This document shows positions 34,301 through 48,839 of a DNA stretch of 64,000 nt, piece by piece; position 1 is the stretch's first letter, and the number at the start of each line of letters is the position of its first letter. The position numbers and the translations under genes are program-made. The stretch covers positions 49,253-113,252 of the forward strand of contig JAWZYV010016607.1 in the NCBI GenBank assembly GCA_038373885.1, in the 5' to 3' direction. The notes below the pieces were generated by a model. The model was given only the letters and a program-made list of their open reading frames with translations. It made no database searches and was not told where the DNA came from. The stretch is from Cheiracanthium punctorium. Taxonomy: Eukaryota > Arthropoda > Arachnida > Araneae > Cheiracanthiidae.

Positions 34301-35030
34301 GACATGCAGATTATACACCGTGATGAAAAACGCTTCAAACCATTTTGAAAGACAGGGCACACAATTGTTCTTTAGTATGGGTCCGGTGCCACAACTAAAG
34401 CAACAAAAAAAATGCCTACAAGATATCAGTCGCATCTTCGCTTCTTTTTAACAAACTGGAAAGAGAAGAAAAAAGATAATTAGTAATGATGTATACTTTT
34501 GATTTTCATTACCATAATTTATGAGAGTATTGGTAAAAACAGTTTTTCAGTGCAAAAGGATTGTTCGAATACATTTCCTTTTTTCAAGGGCAGATATTAC
34601 CCATACGGGACATCACCAGTACAAAGACTCGATCTGTTGGACACTTTATTAAGGTTTTTGTTGGAAATCATGCAACTTCTGAATAGCTTTTTAAAACAAT
34701 GAATTGCGCTAGAGATTCGGAAAAACTTAGAATGTCTTTTTAAAAGCATTATTGTGAACTGTTACAAACAATGAACCTATAGAGTTACTAAGCACTCAGG
34801 AAAAAAAGCTAAACATGAGGAATTGCTCGATGATTCCAAACACTGAATGCGCCTCGACCCATTTTGAAGGCAAGTTTTGTGCTTATGATCTTTTTCTCAA
34901 AGTTGCATGAGACATACAGCTTTACTGTTAGTGTTAGTACACAGTGAATTCTGTGAAGAAACATTTTTATTAATTTCAAGTGTTTAATATTATCGGCTTG
35001 TTTAAAAGCTATTCGAAAGTTCTGTGACGA
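28363..35030. other. Long AT-rich, repeat-poor stretch with no gene seen
   Basis: About 6.7 kb of low-GC sequence with only simple runs (poly-T near 32041, CAA/ATA triplets near 32369-32400, ATA triplets near 33830-33848). No coding domain, splice-consistent exon series or terminal repeats are recognised. A slightly GC-richer patch at 34190-34460 has open frames on both strands without recognisable domains. If Hox synteny holds, this is downstream of Scr and could be regulatory. Confidence 0.5.
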
Positions 35031-35034
35031 CGAT

Positions 35035-35195
35035 CATTCTTCAGGTGGAACACTCTTGGGGGCAACTAGTAGGTGGCAAACAGTACTCCCTCTGAGGGAC
35101 GGACGAATGAGCCACCAGGCCCATAGCCCATACCAGGATACAAATCCAGGCCCATAATCGTAGTATGTAGTGCAGCGACCACCTACAATCTGTAG
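35035..35195 (-). repeat. tRNA-like SINE candidate of another family
   Basis: On the minus strand the order GTGGTCGCTGCACTAC, GGGCCTGGATTTGTATCCTG, CTGGTGGCTCATTCG and CTACTAGTTGCCCCC suggests a tRNA-like head with a degenerate B-box, standing out in GC from surrounding AT-rich DNA. No second copy is recognised in the window. Confidence 0.4.
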
Positions 35196-35199
35196 TGGC

Positions 35200-38100
35200 T
35201 TTTTTTTAATTAAAAGGGCTTTTTTAAATTAAATTAAATTCTGAAAAACGTATGTCTAGTCGTGAATTTCTCGTTTACTGTGTCAAATATACCAACCGGG
35301 GAATTTCAGGATAAATTCAATTCTGTTGTCTTTTACAGCATCGATTGTTTGGTTTATCTGTTACATTTTACAAATCATACTGCGCTAAATCAGAGCATAA
35401 CATCCAATATACATATATAATCATGCGCTTCATTATTTCAGTCTGTTTAGTTGTAGATGTTATTTTTACGTTGAGAAATATTATGTAAGTATATTTTTCA
35501 ATGTATTTCTCAAAGTAAGTATATTTCTTTTATAAAAGAGACGAAAGTTCTGCTTGTGCTACATGCTTCGTACTGAGAAGCAGTTACTATTAAATGCAAC
35601 AGAAATAAAAAGGATGCATGCCTAATTAAACTAAAAATATATTGATCAAGGAAAGAGAACTATATATAAATAAAAGTATGAAAAATAAACTGCATATTAA
35701 ATGTAAAATTGAAGTAGTTAATAAAATACATGCTGCATTGTATAAAAAATATACAGCAAGACTTTCTTGCATAATTATATCTCTGCTACTTTAAACATTT
35801 ACAAAGGCAGTTTTAGTATGAAACCGGTATACATAGTTGTAAAACAATTTTGAGAAACTTTATACATAGGAAAAGAATATATATAAAGATAGGATAAACT
35901 TATTAAATGTTGGAAGATTGCTTGTAATTTCTTTATGAATTTCTTAAAGATAAAATTTTAAGACATTTATATTTATACTGTAATGAACAAGGCCTGCAGA
36001 ATGTATAGCAGCAAACAGTTGATGAGGCTGGATCTCTCTTCAAAACAGGAAAAGAAAAAACAGAAAGAGATAGAAGATATATGCATAAATTATAAAAATA
36101 ATAATATTTTAGGAAAATATCATGCAGGTATATGAAAAAAATTGTAAAGGTGAAAAAAAAGTAATAAAAAGGTAACAAGAATATATATAAATAGAACAAT
36201 GAATATATTTAAAATTGATCGCTTACTTTATGCGTTTCAATCGCAAATCGAAGGAACTGTAACGGCGTCTTTTAGGGCGATTGAAACACATCCGTTTTCC
36301 ATCACGTGTATTTTGTATATACAGGGGAGACTTGGTTTAGACCTGGTGAAAATAACGAACGATCAATTTCAAATGTACTCATTATACTAATACATGGGCA
36401 AAAAATATTATGAGAAACATTCATTTATAAATATGATACAGAGTATTAACCACTTAACAGATTTGCCCGAACACCGTTCGGGTTCAATGAAAGGGAACTT
36501 TTCTAATGAGCCTGAATGCTGTCAGCAGAAAATAATTTTCTTCCGACAATCCTCTGATTTATCTCTTTTTCTTATTAGTTTCCAGTATTTTTAAAAGCAT
36601 CCATTACAGTAAAATGCTCTTTCTAGTTCTGTTAATTGTACAGCAAACAGTCAATAGGTTAAAAAAAAATCTACTTTTTCATCACCATAAAAACCAGAAA
36701 TTTAATAATGTATGTTTGAATAGCTTTCATTATGGGTTTGAATTTATGTATTAATTTGAATACAAAAATGTTTATCAAAGATATGCTTATTTGTGGACAT
36801 AATTTTATAGAAAAACGAAAGTATAAATGGTTAATACTTGACTTCATAAAATTACAGAACATTTTTATTTCTGAACGGCAAATATTTGAAAAACGAAAAA
36901 AAAAAAAAAAAAAATACAAACGAGGTTGAATGTGAAACAGAAACAGCCCAGTAGAGTTATGCTTTTAAAATTAGGAGAAATTTAAAATTGACTTTAGGTC
37001 TGCGTCTTGATTCACAGGTCACCGCACATATGCATGAAATTTACCAAAAAATACTAGAAAACTAAAATAAAGTATCTCCAGAGAATGGCCACATACTTAA
37101 TAAAAGAATTCAATCTTAATAAATAGAAAAAAAAAACGAATAAAAGATTTTTAAATGCAGATTTTGAGTTTAATACGTTTTTACCATCAAGAAATGAAAA
37201 GTAAAATAGAATAAAATCAGTTTCTTTTTCAAAATTTTTGCTTAAGATGTAAAAAATAATTTTTTTTTGTAAAATATCTCAGAACTTATTAACCTTATTT
37301 GCGTATCTCTCTGTACGTACAGGATACTGTCTCCCCCTTCCCCTTTTAGCGATGGAAAGAACTAGCAAACACTGCTAAATATTGAATTTTAAATACTGTT
37401 GCTAAATAATACAGTCGCTAAATTTTGAATTTTTTAAATATTAATTTAATGTTTGATCTCCATTAAAATTTAAATGTAAATATAAAATCTTTTCTTTAAA
37501 GAAATAATTTACATGCAATTTCATGGTCCATTATTTATGTTATTCAGTATATTTAAATAGTTATATGTTATGTTATTAGTATATTTAAATAGTGTAAGGT
37601 TCTCATATAGACTACAAATTAAATTAACATTAATTCTGTTGTAAGATTTTAAAAAAATTGATAATTCAAATTTTTAGATTTAAATATTTGCTTATATGTA
37701 TATTAATTAAGGCGACATATATCATATCTCACTAATACTTTTAATTAAATTTAATTATCTTCAAAACATTTTGAACTTGGAATAAACGTTCATCCTTTTT
37801 TATGTAACTCAAATAAAAAAAACAAGGAAAAGTTATGTGAAAAAAAATCATTGTTGTACTCAATCATCAATTTAAAAAATTAATTTGGATAATAACATAT
37901 GTTAAATTTCATGTAGTTCCAACAAAACATTCTGTTGAAGCTACATTAACATAGGATATATTTTACCACAAAAAATTCAATCGCATTTATTTTTTAAAGG
38001 AATTAACCTGAAAAACCAATACTCAAGTTACGAAATGTATTTTGCCCATGTATGCTCATCATTCTTAGTACTTAAAAGTGCCAAATATTATTAACAAACA

Positions 38101-39325
38101 ATGCAATACTACATACATAGAGGTAAAATAGTTTTCAGTGGCGAATTTCATCTGGAATGTGAGTATAAATAGTAAAGCTTCGACAACATAGAATAGGGGT
38201 TCTTGTGTACTAAACAGCGTCATCGGAACTTGGTGAAATACAAGGGTAGTTGTTTTGGCTCCACTGCTGGTGGTATGAAGCAACCCTTTGCAAAACTGTA
38301 AACAAGGCTCAAATAAAAATATTAGCCAAAAAATACAACGCCAAAATTATTACTTTACAGGAAATTCAACTACTATTCAGGCATAAAATTAAAATAAAAC
38401 AACAAACAAAACAAAAACTTGGTGGGTGACTACAGTTCTTTGTTAGATATTGTGAATAATTGTTAGAATGAATGTATTAATGAATGAAAAGAAAAAACCA
38501 CTTCATGTAAAGATAAGTAATTAGAACAGAATTCAAAACCTTGTTAATAAATCGGTGTTAACACTGTGAAGCTGTTTAGTAAACAAGTACCTAATTAAAT
38601 AAACAAAACATATTTAAATGTACTAAGATTTGTCTAAATCGAAATATAAAAGAGCTTGTCGTATTTATATATATTGATGTACAAATTGATGCTTTGTCGA
38701 CGACAAAATCTATAGCTTTTCAAGACTAATGAACGGTAGAACAAAATTACTTAAACTTTTTTTACAAATTATAACGAACAAAATTTTTGTATATAAACAA
38801 ATAAATAACTCGGAAATAAGTCAATTTTGAACAACAGATTGACAATTTTGACAACAGTCAATTTTGAACAACAAGGAATTAAAACTACAGTAGTTACTAC
38901 GTTAAAGAGACGATTATTTCATTTTAATTCAGTTGGGTTTAGAAAATTTTCAATAAAATATTTATCTTTTAAATTTTTAAGATAATTTTCCTGCTAGTTG
39001 TTTATAGCATACATTTTTGCCTATTAAGTCTTTTAAGAAAGTTACAATCTTCATAATACATAAGTTCATACGATCTAAAAATTTATGTAAATGGGCTTTC
39101 AAATAACTTCTACATTTTTTTTTTTTATCAGGCAAACTTTATGCAAGAATACCCTAAAGCTGATATTACTTAATTAGCGACATATTTTTATTTATTTCTT
39201 GAAGAAAAAAATTACTATTAGTGAACAGTTTCTAACTCGATTTCGATTTAAAATGCTTAGTACATCTTTATAGCATTCAAATTTAAAAGTATGCGTAGCA
39301 GGTATAAATTAATATATTTATGAAC
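35200..39325. other. AT-rich DNA, no gene seen
   Basis: No gene or transposon end is recognised. The only structure noted is a GC-richer hairpin at 36230-36290. Short open frames here lack domains. Confidence 0.5.
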
Positions 39326-39329
39326 TTAA

Positions 39330-39735
39330 GGCTGTTCTTCGAAAAAAAAAGAATTCAGTTTTCATTCTTGGTACACAAATTGAAATAAACTAATAGCCTA
39401 ATAGCACCATGGTCTCCAAAAAATTCCAGAGGGTTCTTCATAAGCTGTTTTACACACTGCGATAAGCGAAAACGCTATGGCTTTTGTGAAATTTTCAGAA
39501 AAAATTCTTAAACATAGATCTGAGCTGCAAGATTTTTCGAAGATTGACACGCTTTGCGAAAATTCCCGATTTTTAAGAATTTTTTCTAAAAGTTTTGAAA
39601 CTGATACAGATTGGCTAGTCTTCGCAGTATGTAATACAGCTTGTAAAGAGGCAGTTTCAAAATTTTGAAGTGCCTGCATAATTAGTTTATTTGTAATTAT
39701 GTACCAAAATCACATGATTTTTTCGAATAACACCG
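39330..39735. mobile_element. TTAA-target MITE, copy 2 (inverted)
   Basis: It has the same ends and interior as 3071-3468, in opposite orientation. TTAA flanks it at 39326-39329 and 39736-39739. Length is 406 bp. Differences between copies are scattered substitutions, so both are old enough to have drifted. Confidence 0.8.
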
Positions 39736-39755
39736 TTAAGTGAGGTATATAAAGT

Positions 39756-39758
<3 letters not shown>

Positions 39759-39795
<37 letters not shown>
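39759..39795. repeat. (TA)n microsatellite left of the Tc1 element
   Basis: An alternating TA run that abuts the left terminus of the Tc1 element. A similar run abuts its right terminus (41053-41106), so the element probably inserted into one TA tract. Confidence 0.9.
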
Positions 39796-41150
<1,355 letters not shown>

Positions 41151-41151
41151 A

Positions 41152-41589
41152 TATAGGGTGTCCCATAATTGTTGGAGCAAACTTTAAGGGGAGGTTGGGC
41201 ACTTAATAAGAATTACATAGCAATGTGAGGTCCAAAACGCCGTTTTCCCTTACCTGTCAGTAATCACTTTTGAAAAAGAGTTTAAGTATCTCTAATTTCT
41301 TAACGAAATTTCATAGACAATGGGCTTTTCTCCAAAAATTTCTACCATGAAATGAAATAGAATTTTTAAACTATCAATTTCAGTCACGTGTTTTCTGCGT
41401 AACATACATTAGTTTTTGACGAATAAGGGTCGGAAAGTTCACTATTATTTCAGCACTGGTTCGAAAGTGATAATTAACAGCTACATGATGACGACTTTTC
41501 CGACCCCACATTGCTGTGTGATTCTGAATCCTTATTACGTACCTTATCACCTCTTAAAGTTTGTTCCGATCATTATGGGACACCCTGTA
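41152..41589. mobile_element. Long-inverted-repeat MITE, Tc1/mariner type, copy 2
   Basis: The ends TATAGGGTGTCCCATAAT and TACAGGGTGTCCCATAAT (from the right) are inverted, and similarity continues for more than 100 bp per arm (GCAATGTGAGGTC against GCAATGTGGGGTC). TA occurs at both edges. It is related to 27872-28278. No coding capacity. Confidence 0.85.
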
Positions 41590-43620
41590 TAGTATATTCA
41601 AATAATTAAAACTATTATTGCCACGTATAAAAGGAACTAAGCCAGCTATAAATTATAATTCTGGATTTCTGAGTCATTTTGTTAAAGCTGCTATAGAAAT
41701 TACAAATAATAAGCTTTTAAGAACGCAATATACAAAACAAACATAATACATGCAAATAAAAATCAATATATTTACTACTGAATTTTATTGCCACTTTAAT
41801 TTTGAAAAAACTTAATCCCATAAGGCGTTTTTCTAAATGAAGGCTTGCTGTAAAGCAAGAAATCAGATTTTTTTTTTTTTTTACAGTGATGATAAATTTC
41901 AGAAAACCATTTAAATTCTATGTGTTCTGCATACATTTGTCAAATCAGTTTGACAGATCTAGAAATAAAAATATTTTATATAAATGAAAATTTCTAAAAT
42001 TTTTGCAATAATATTTACAAAAGTATCAAGACCTCCCACACTCCTTTGCTTTACGAAAAAATAATAGACACTTACATCCAAAAAACAATTGAACAATAAC
42101 TTCTTTAAAAATTATCTTAGTAACATTTTTAATTTCGTTTCGAATGTGCTTTTCATAAAGCAAAAGCAATAATAGTGCAACGCAAGACACTGATTGATAA
42201 AAATAATCAATTGAAGAATTAAATAATTATTGAATGACAATATAAATTATGCTGAATACGTAGTAATTTAAAGCAAAAACCCCGGAAGGTACATGCAAAA
42301 TATTTTTAAATAATTATAATGGGCTTACATATTAGTAAAGTAAAATAAAATGTCATTTTAAGTAAAAATGTTTTAGAAGTAACATCAGTACAAAATGCAG
42401 AATAAAAATAAACAAGCATATTAAACACAAAAAACAAGTTTTATAAATAAAATAAACTCAAGAATGGGGTTTAAATTTTTCTTTTTGCTCTAACTCACAG
42501 GCAATTTCTTTATTATTTAAAACAAATATTTTACACAACACGAGACAAAACAATATATTATAATAAACATCGTTTCACATTTTGACATTCTTTTTTATGT
42601 AAAAAAAATAAATAAATAAATTATCAAACTCTTAGGCCTAACTTAGGACTATGCAAATGAAACAAATTTCTTACGTTTTTGCTGTTCGAAATTTGTTTGA
42701 TTGCACTTCTAAAAACATATTTATGATTGAGCTAAATTTTCTAATTTGATTTTACGAATAAAAAATTGGTCTTAACCAAAAAGCATTCAAATTAAGAATG
42801 TTATTAACTATAAGCATATAACAAACACAACAAAAAACATCGAAAAGGAATTTTTTTTCCAAACATAACATCATTTCACAATTAAATATGCAAGGTATTG
42901 TTTATAAAATGAAGGAGTTTAATGCTCATAGCACACTAGCGTTAATAGGAAAAACCAATTTGTTTTACTGCTTTTTTATCACCGTCTGTAAAGAGATGAA
43001 GATCACCGATTTGGCAATTTTTATTTATTTATTTATTTATTTTTTGGCTTAGTTTAGTCTCTGCCATAAATTGATAACTAGCATTAGTGTTATTGCGTGG
43101 TTCATGTGTTTTTCCTGAACAAAGATCATTGATAAAGATCGAGAAGTATTAGCTTTAGCACATTGTGATGTGAGAGGAGTATTCATTTTGAGATGTTTTA
43201 TCAATCGAATTTTTTAAATCTAAATTCCATTTGTCAGACTTTTCGTTGTTGTTTGATTATCTTTATAGTCTGCCATCTTATTTATAAAAAAAAAGGGTAA
43301 GAAATGCCCATGGACAGTGTTATCAAAAGATCTTTTGTAGAAGTCTTTATAATTTCCTTAATAGTCTCTTGATTCATTCATTTTTAAGTTGTATTGCCTG
43401 TTTACAGTCAGATATCTCATCAGATGATCTCAACACATTCATCACTTTATTTCTGTTTTAAAGAACTGATAACTAGGTTTTAAAAGCTATTTTATTTTAC
43501 TTTTTTTCTTTTTTGAAATGTACGTCAATGTCGTCTGAAAACTCCTTAAATTGAAGAAAAATCACTAAAGATGCCACTAATCATAAAATGAAAAGGTAAA
43601 ATCATACAAGCCGGTGCCCA
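41590..43620. other. AT-rich DNA, nothing recognised
   Basis: No gene, SINE or paired termini are seen. A short (TTTA)n run occurs near 43020-43041. Confidence 0.5.
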
Positions 43621-43626
43621 CCCCAT

Positions 43627-43692
43627 GTAAACATGGCGACAGTCACTGGAGCTTGGCGACCGCCAAGCTCCAGCGACTGTCGCCATGTTTAC
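43627..43692. repeat. 66-bp near-perfect GC-rich palindrome
   Basis: The 32-base arms 43627-43658 and 43661-43692 are reverse complements with one mismatch, separated by 2 bases (AC). The arms begin GTAAACATGGCGACAGTC. It directly precedes the 75-bp minisatellite. It could be a compact foldback element or a cruciform-forming site. Confidence 0.95.
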
Positions 43693-43700
43693 TAGTCATT

Positions 43701-44300
43701 CTAGGCAACCAGTGGTCCGTTTTTAACTAAAAAAACCCCAGTGGATTCAGCAACCTAGTTGTACAGCTATCTAAACTAGGCAACCAGTGGTCTGTTTTTA
43801 ACTAAAAAAACCTCAGTGGATTCAGCAACCTAGTTGTACAGCTATCTAAACTAGGCAACCAGTGGTCCGTTTTTAACTAAAAAAACCTCAGTGGATTCAG
43901 CAACCTAGCTGTACAGCTATCTAAACTAGGCAACCAGTGGCCCGTTTTTAACTAAAAAAACCTCAGTGGATTCAGCAACCTAGCTGTACAGCTATGTAAA
44001 CTAGGCAACCAGTGGACCGTTTTTTACTAAAAAAACCTCAGTGGATTCAGCAACCTAGTTGTACAGCTATGTAAACTATGCAACCAGTGGACCGTTTTTA
44101 ACTAAAAAAACCTCAGCGGATTCAGCAATCTAGTTGTACAGCTATGTAAACTATGCAACCAGTGGACCGTTTTTAACTAAAAAAAAAACAACAGTGAACT
44201 AAGCAACCTAGTTGTACAGCTAATGTAAACTGGGCAAACACTGGCCCGTTTTCAACTCAAAAAAACATCGGTGGATTAAACAACCTAGTTGTACACCTCT
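43701..44300. repeat. 75-bp minisatellite, about eight units
   Basis: Units start with CTAGGCAACCAGTGG at 43701, 43776, 43851, 43926 and 44001, then diverge slightly at about 44076, 44151 and 44230. Each contains CCGTTTTTAACTAAAAAAAC, CAGTGGATTCAGCAACCTAG and the near-palindrome TAGCTGTACAGCTA. Units at the left end are most alike; the right end is degraded. Confidence 0.95.
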
Positions 44301-44559
44301 TATAAAGTCAGTATGATTAGAATAGCACGTAAATAGCACTTACGAAAACATAAAACACTTCAAATATCAATTTAAAATTCACATTAAAAACCTTAAACAT
44401 TGCAAAGATTCGTTAAAAAAGAGCACTTACCTCTATTTTTTTTTTTTAAATAACCGCTCAGAAATGTCCCCAACACCCACCGGCTTATAACGTACTATAT
44501 TTCTAACAAACACACACAAATTCTTTTCTTATATTAACATAACACATTTCATTCCCTTC

Positions 44560-44820
44560 CATCAATAACGCAAACAATTTCAAATTCCCAAACCTGACGA
44601 AACACGTATTCTTTATGGTTGCCAGTCACAACTACCACCGGCAGTTGGCGGTGCATCGCTCACTCTCGCGTCAGATTGTTCGCCAATGATTTGTAAACAA
44701 ACCATTGATATGTAAACAAAGCACCGTATACGGAATATAGTCCAATGAAAATTTATCGCCCAATGAAAACTCGCAAAATTTAGTGAAAAATTTCCCAAAT
44801 TGGCAACACTGATCATGAGT
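44560..44820. repeat. Possible decayed repeat with hAT-like end
   Basis: The right edge GGCAACACTG is the inverse of CAGTGTTGCC, a common hAT terminus, and the interior repeats GTAAACAAA and CCAATGA words. The left end is not identified. Confidence 0.3.
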
Positions 44821-45229
44821 TATTAGCCAGTCAACTTTTTCTCTTGGAAACGAAAAGTTTTAGTCAGAAGGGGGATAGCTAAGCCAACGAATGTGTCGTT
44901 TAGAGCTACATGCAATCCTGTCCTGTTATGGCGTTTTACGCCATAATTTGTATCCTCATTCGAAGGAGTAGCACTTCTGGATACTGACAAAGTGATATCT
45001 ACTGCGTTGACAGAACTTTCGGAACCCCGGATTTAGCTTGCACTTACACCACATGCACGCGGTGGTCTTCTCCACTCCTCTCACGGTGTCAAGGTAAGGA
45101 GTGAGGAAAAAAAAAGTCCTAAAAAGCTGGCCAAAAAAATATTTGGTTGTTCCTTAATAACGCCGGTGCCATTCCACCCTTATGAAGGACACAGAGAATA
45201 CTGGACGAATACCTTTATGAAAAACTACT

Positions 45230-45660
<431 letters not shown>

Positions 45661-45778
45661 AAGCCAATTTTTAAAAGTCATTTCCTAGAAACTGTCAAGC
45701 AGTCTGCGTCCAGGAAAGAAAAAATGTTTTTAACACATAACAAAAAAGATAAATCATGGTGAAATCGATTATGAAACG

Positions 45779-45998
45779 CTTTCCAACCAAGCAGCAGAGC
45801 CCCACCAGTGCCATAGTGTACTCCGCACTGAACTGGGAAGACGGAAGTGCATGGTTCGGTACCAGGTCGCGTCCGCCGACCTAAACTGTTCGGATTTTTC
45901 GATGGTTTTCTCCGAAACTTAGCGTAAATACGAGTTAGGACCCCTTAGAAATACCCCCACGGTGGGCACTCCACCCACAGGCTGGATCCCCCGTGTAG
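45779..45998 (+). repeat. tRNA-derived SINE (family S, copy 6)
   Basis: The head has GTGCATGGTTCGGTACCAGG (B-box-like), then GCGTCCGCCGACCTAA, the body GGTTTTCTCCGAAACTTAGCG, TAGGACCCCTTAGAAA and a CACGGTGGGCAC tail. It shares these blocks, inverted, with 47880-48108. It lies just upstream of the Scr homeobox exon. Confidence 0.8.
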
Positions 45999-46650
45999 AT
46001 AATTGGCCTTAATCCAACGGCAGCAACAACAATCAAGCAGCAGATCGAGAAAGTTCCACGATAAAGCATTTTACCAAGCGATAAAGATCGGTCCCCCCCG
46101 TTCATTTTTTAATCGTAAACCCATGATTTAAGATAAAAATGAATGGAGGTTAAACCCAACCATGTCAGCTATCATCGTTGAAAAAGACGCAATTTAAAAG
46201 ACTCCTTCTTCCTATGTGAGTGATGTTTCCCATCGTGGGTCTTTGTATGCTTGAGAAATCTCTGGGTTCAGTCATAGAGCATTCAAAGACCCACGCTTGG
46301 AAGCAGTACTGGTAGGATAAGGACAGCTTTTTCTGGTAGATCTTTTTAATGATGAGAGAGAACAGTTTAAATGTGTTCAATAGAAGGTTTAAACGTGCTC
46401 AAAGGAGGAGACCGATAGCCCCATCGCTCCCCCCCCCCTTCCCTGGATCCGTCACTGGCACTTAAAGTACTCTGGGAGCACAGCTGTTGATATTTTGAAC
46501 GCCTAGTTGCTAACACGATGCATAATATTATTTTTCTGAAGTTTGGATATATTTTTGATATTTTATATATTTTAAATATTCAGTTCAAATTGAGAAAAAA
46601 TGACATTGAAAACATTCATTGAATAGTCAAAAATTTCGCAGAAATATCTA

Positions 46651-46776
<126 letters not shown>

Positions 46777-46839
46777 TCGAAATTTCAGGAATGGCGCATT
46801 ATGGTTTCGTGTTTGTAGTTGCTAAATAATAATAATTAT

Positions 46840-47878
46840 AATAATAATAAACTAAAGCAAAATATTAATAATTGAGAATACAACCAGCGAAATAAGTTTC
46901 ATCACAGCACAGCATTGGAATTATGTAGTTTCAGCTGGATCTGAAGATATCACTGTAACTCACAGTTAACATATTTGCTCCCATCGTTGCAAAGAATCGG
47001 CAGAAACAGTTTCCTTCCCTGAGCAGAAACAGCGTTTCTTTCCTGAATTTTTAAATTTGCTGCTATTTGCTATTTGAGACACTGCTTAATTAATCAATAT
47101 TGCCATTTCGATAGCTATTTTATCAGTAACATAGTATATATCTATATCTAAATGGAAGTGAAAATAAATTATTTCTCTTTAAATTTATAAAACAATCTAA
47201 CAAATCACGATTCCGATAATCACAAAAAAAGATCCCATGTTTAACTCATCGCTAAAAAATAATGATTCAGTTGAACGGAAATCATTCAGTACGTTCTGAA
47301 AGATAAGAATTAAATCCTTCATTGCGATAGTTATTTCGATGGTGATAACAGTTTAAAATGTGGTGGGGGGGGGGGGAAGGAGGCTGGCTGGAAGTGTTAA
47401 AATACAACTGTCTCGGAGATTAAAATCTCAGCTATAAAGTTAAATATTTTATACATGCAGCGGTGAGAAAACAAAACGTTCTTTTATCACGAAATGATAA
47501 TTTTTCATTCTGTGTGCGAAATGGGGTGAAAGAAAGTCAATTGAATAGTTTCGATTTTAACACGGTTATTTTTATAAAATTGCATTTTACACGATTGGTG
47601 GCGACATCTATCAAATAAAGATGTAGTTATAAGTACTATAAGGAAAAATTAAGATTTAACTATACAATTAACTTTAATAAACATTTCTTCCGCGAGTGTC
47701 AGTATTTTAACTATTTCATAAAATTGCATTTAGAGTGGTAAAATAGACTTATTTTTTAAGTGAAATGTTTTGTTTTATCAGGAAATTTAGTTTTAAATTA
47801 AAAAAAAAATCATAAAGTGATTGTTTTAACTCTCATTATAATATACTTAAAGAATTTGCAAAATACACCTCAATGGAA
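46840..47878. other. AT-rich non-coding DNA upstream of the Scr exon
   Basis: No repeat family or coding similarity is seen. A G run lies near 47363-47377. Confidence 0.45.
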
Positions 47879-47879
47879 A

Positions 47880-48108
47880 TGGGGGTGTTACGATCAATTA
47901 TCTGCGCGAGTGATCTAGGCCGAGGGAAGGGGATTACCCTCCGTGGGGGACTTTCTAAGAATCCTAACCTGTATTTACGCAGTTTCGGAGAATACCATGG
48001 AAAACTCCGAATGGTTAGGTCGGCGGACGCGATCTGGCTTTGAACCAGGCACCATCCGCCTTCCAGTTGAGAGCACAAGCGGGCTCAGCCACTGGTCTGG
48101 CTATTTCG
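47880..48108 (-). repeat. tRNA-derived SINE (family S, copy 7)
   Basis: On the minus strand: CCAGTGGCTGAGCCC, then GGTTCAAAGCCAGATCGCG (B-box), GTCCGCCGACCTAACC, TATTCTCCGAAACTGCGTAA, ATACAGGTTAGGATTC and CCCACGGAGGG. Similarity to 45779-45998 is strong over the whole length, which defines the family. Confidence 0.85.
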
Positions 48109-48839
48109 ACTGAAATACTTTTTATGAAATAAGCACAAATAAAAAGTCATCTATGTATTTACTTTTAGTGTTTAGTATGATTATGTTCCCTGCCCTGATG
48201 AGAATTTTTTCTTTTTTTTCTTTCTCTCTTACTTTTCTTTTTGGTGTGCATTATTTTGGGACTAAACTGTTTTAACCCCTTTTAAAAGTAATGCTATGGG
48301 TGCCATGATTGCGAATCTAATTAGTCTTAGGAGTTAATAGAATGTTTAGGCATGTGAATTATGCTCAATCATTATATGGTAATGGAATGCAATTCGATGC
48401 GTGATTATATCTACACAATTAGTTACGATGAAAAGTTTCATTAAATTGGGTTGCTAAATATGATGAAATATCATAATCTAAAGTAGATAAAAATTCATGA
48501 ATTCAACGAAAAAATAAAATCCAAATTCATAAATATCGTTATAATGGTAGATCTTCCATTACTACAAATAAATAAATTCTCACTGGCTCATACATTCCAA
48601 TTGAACTTGCAAAAATAATACTGCTTAGGTCATTTTTCAAGTAAGAACCGTTTTGTAATGGAGTAGGAGACAATTTAGTTATGAACGTAAATTGCATTAC
48701 AAACTAAAAAAATCTGATGTGTCCAACACATGACTTCCTTGCACGTCCATTAGATCAAAAATATTTTCGACGCACTTCCTCTAAATTTATTTGTTTGAAA
48801 GAGATAAAATATCAATAATAGTAAGGTTTAGCGATTTCT

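Noticed and set aside
34196..34451. Opposing open frames of 79 and 72 codons as a conserved gene.
   Set aside because: Neither has a recognisable domain or supporting splice sites.
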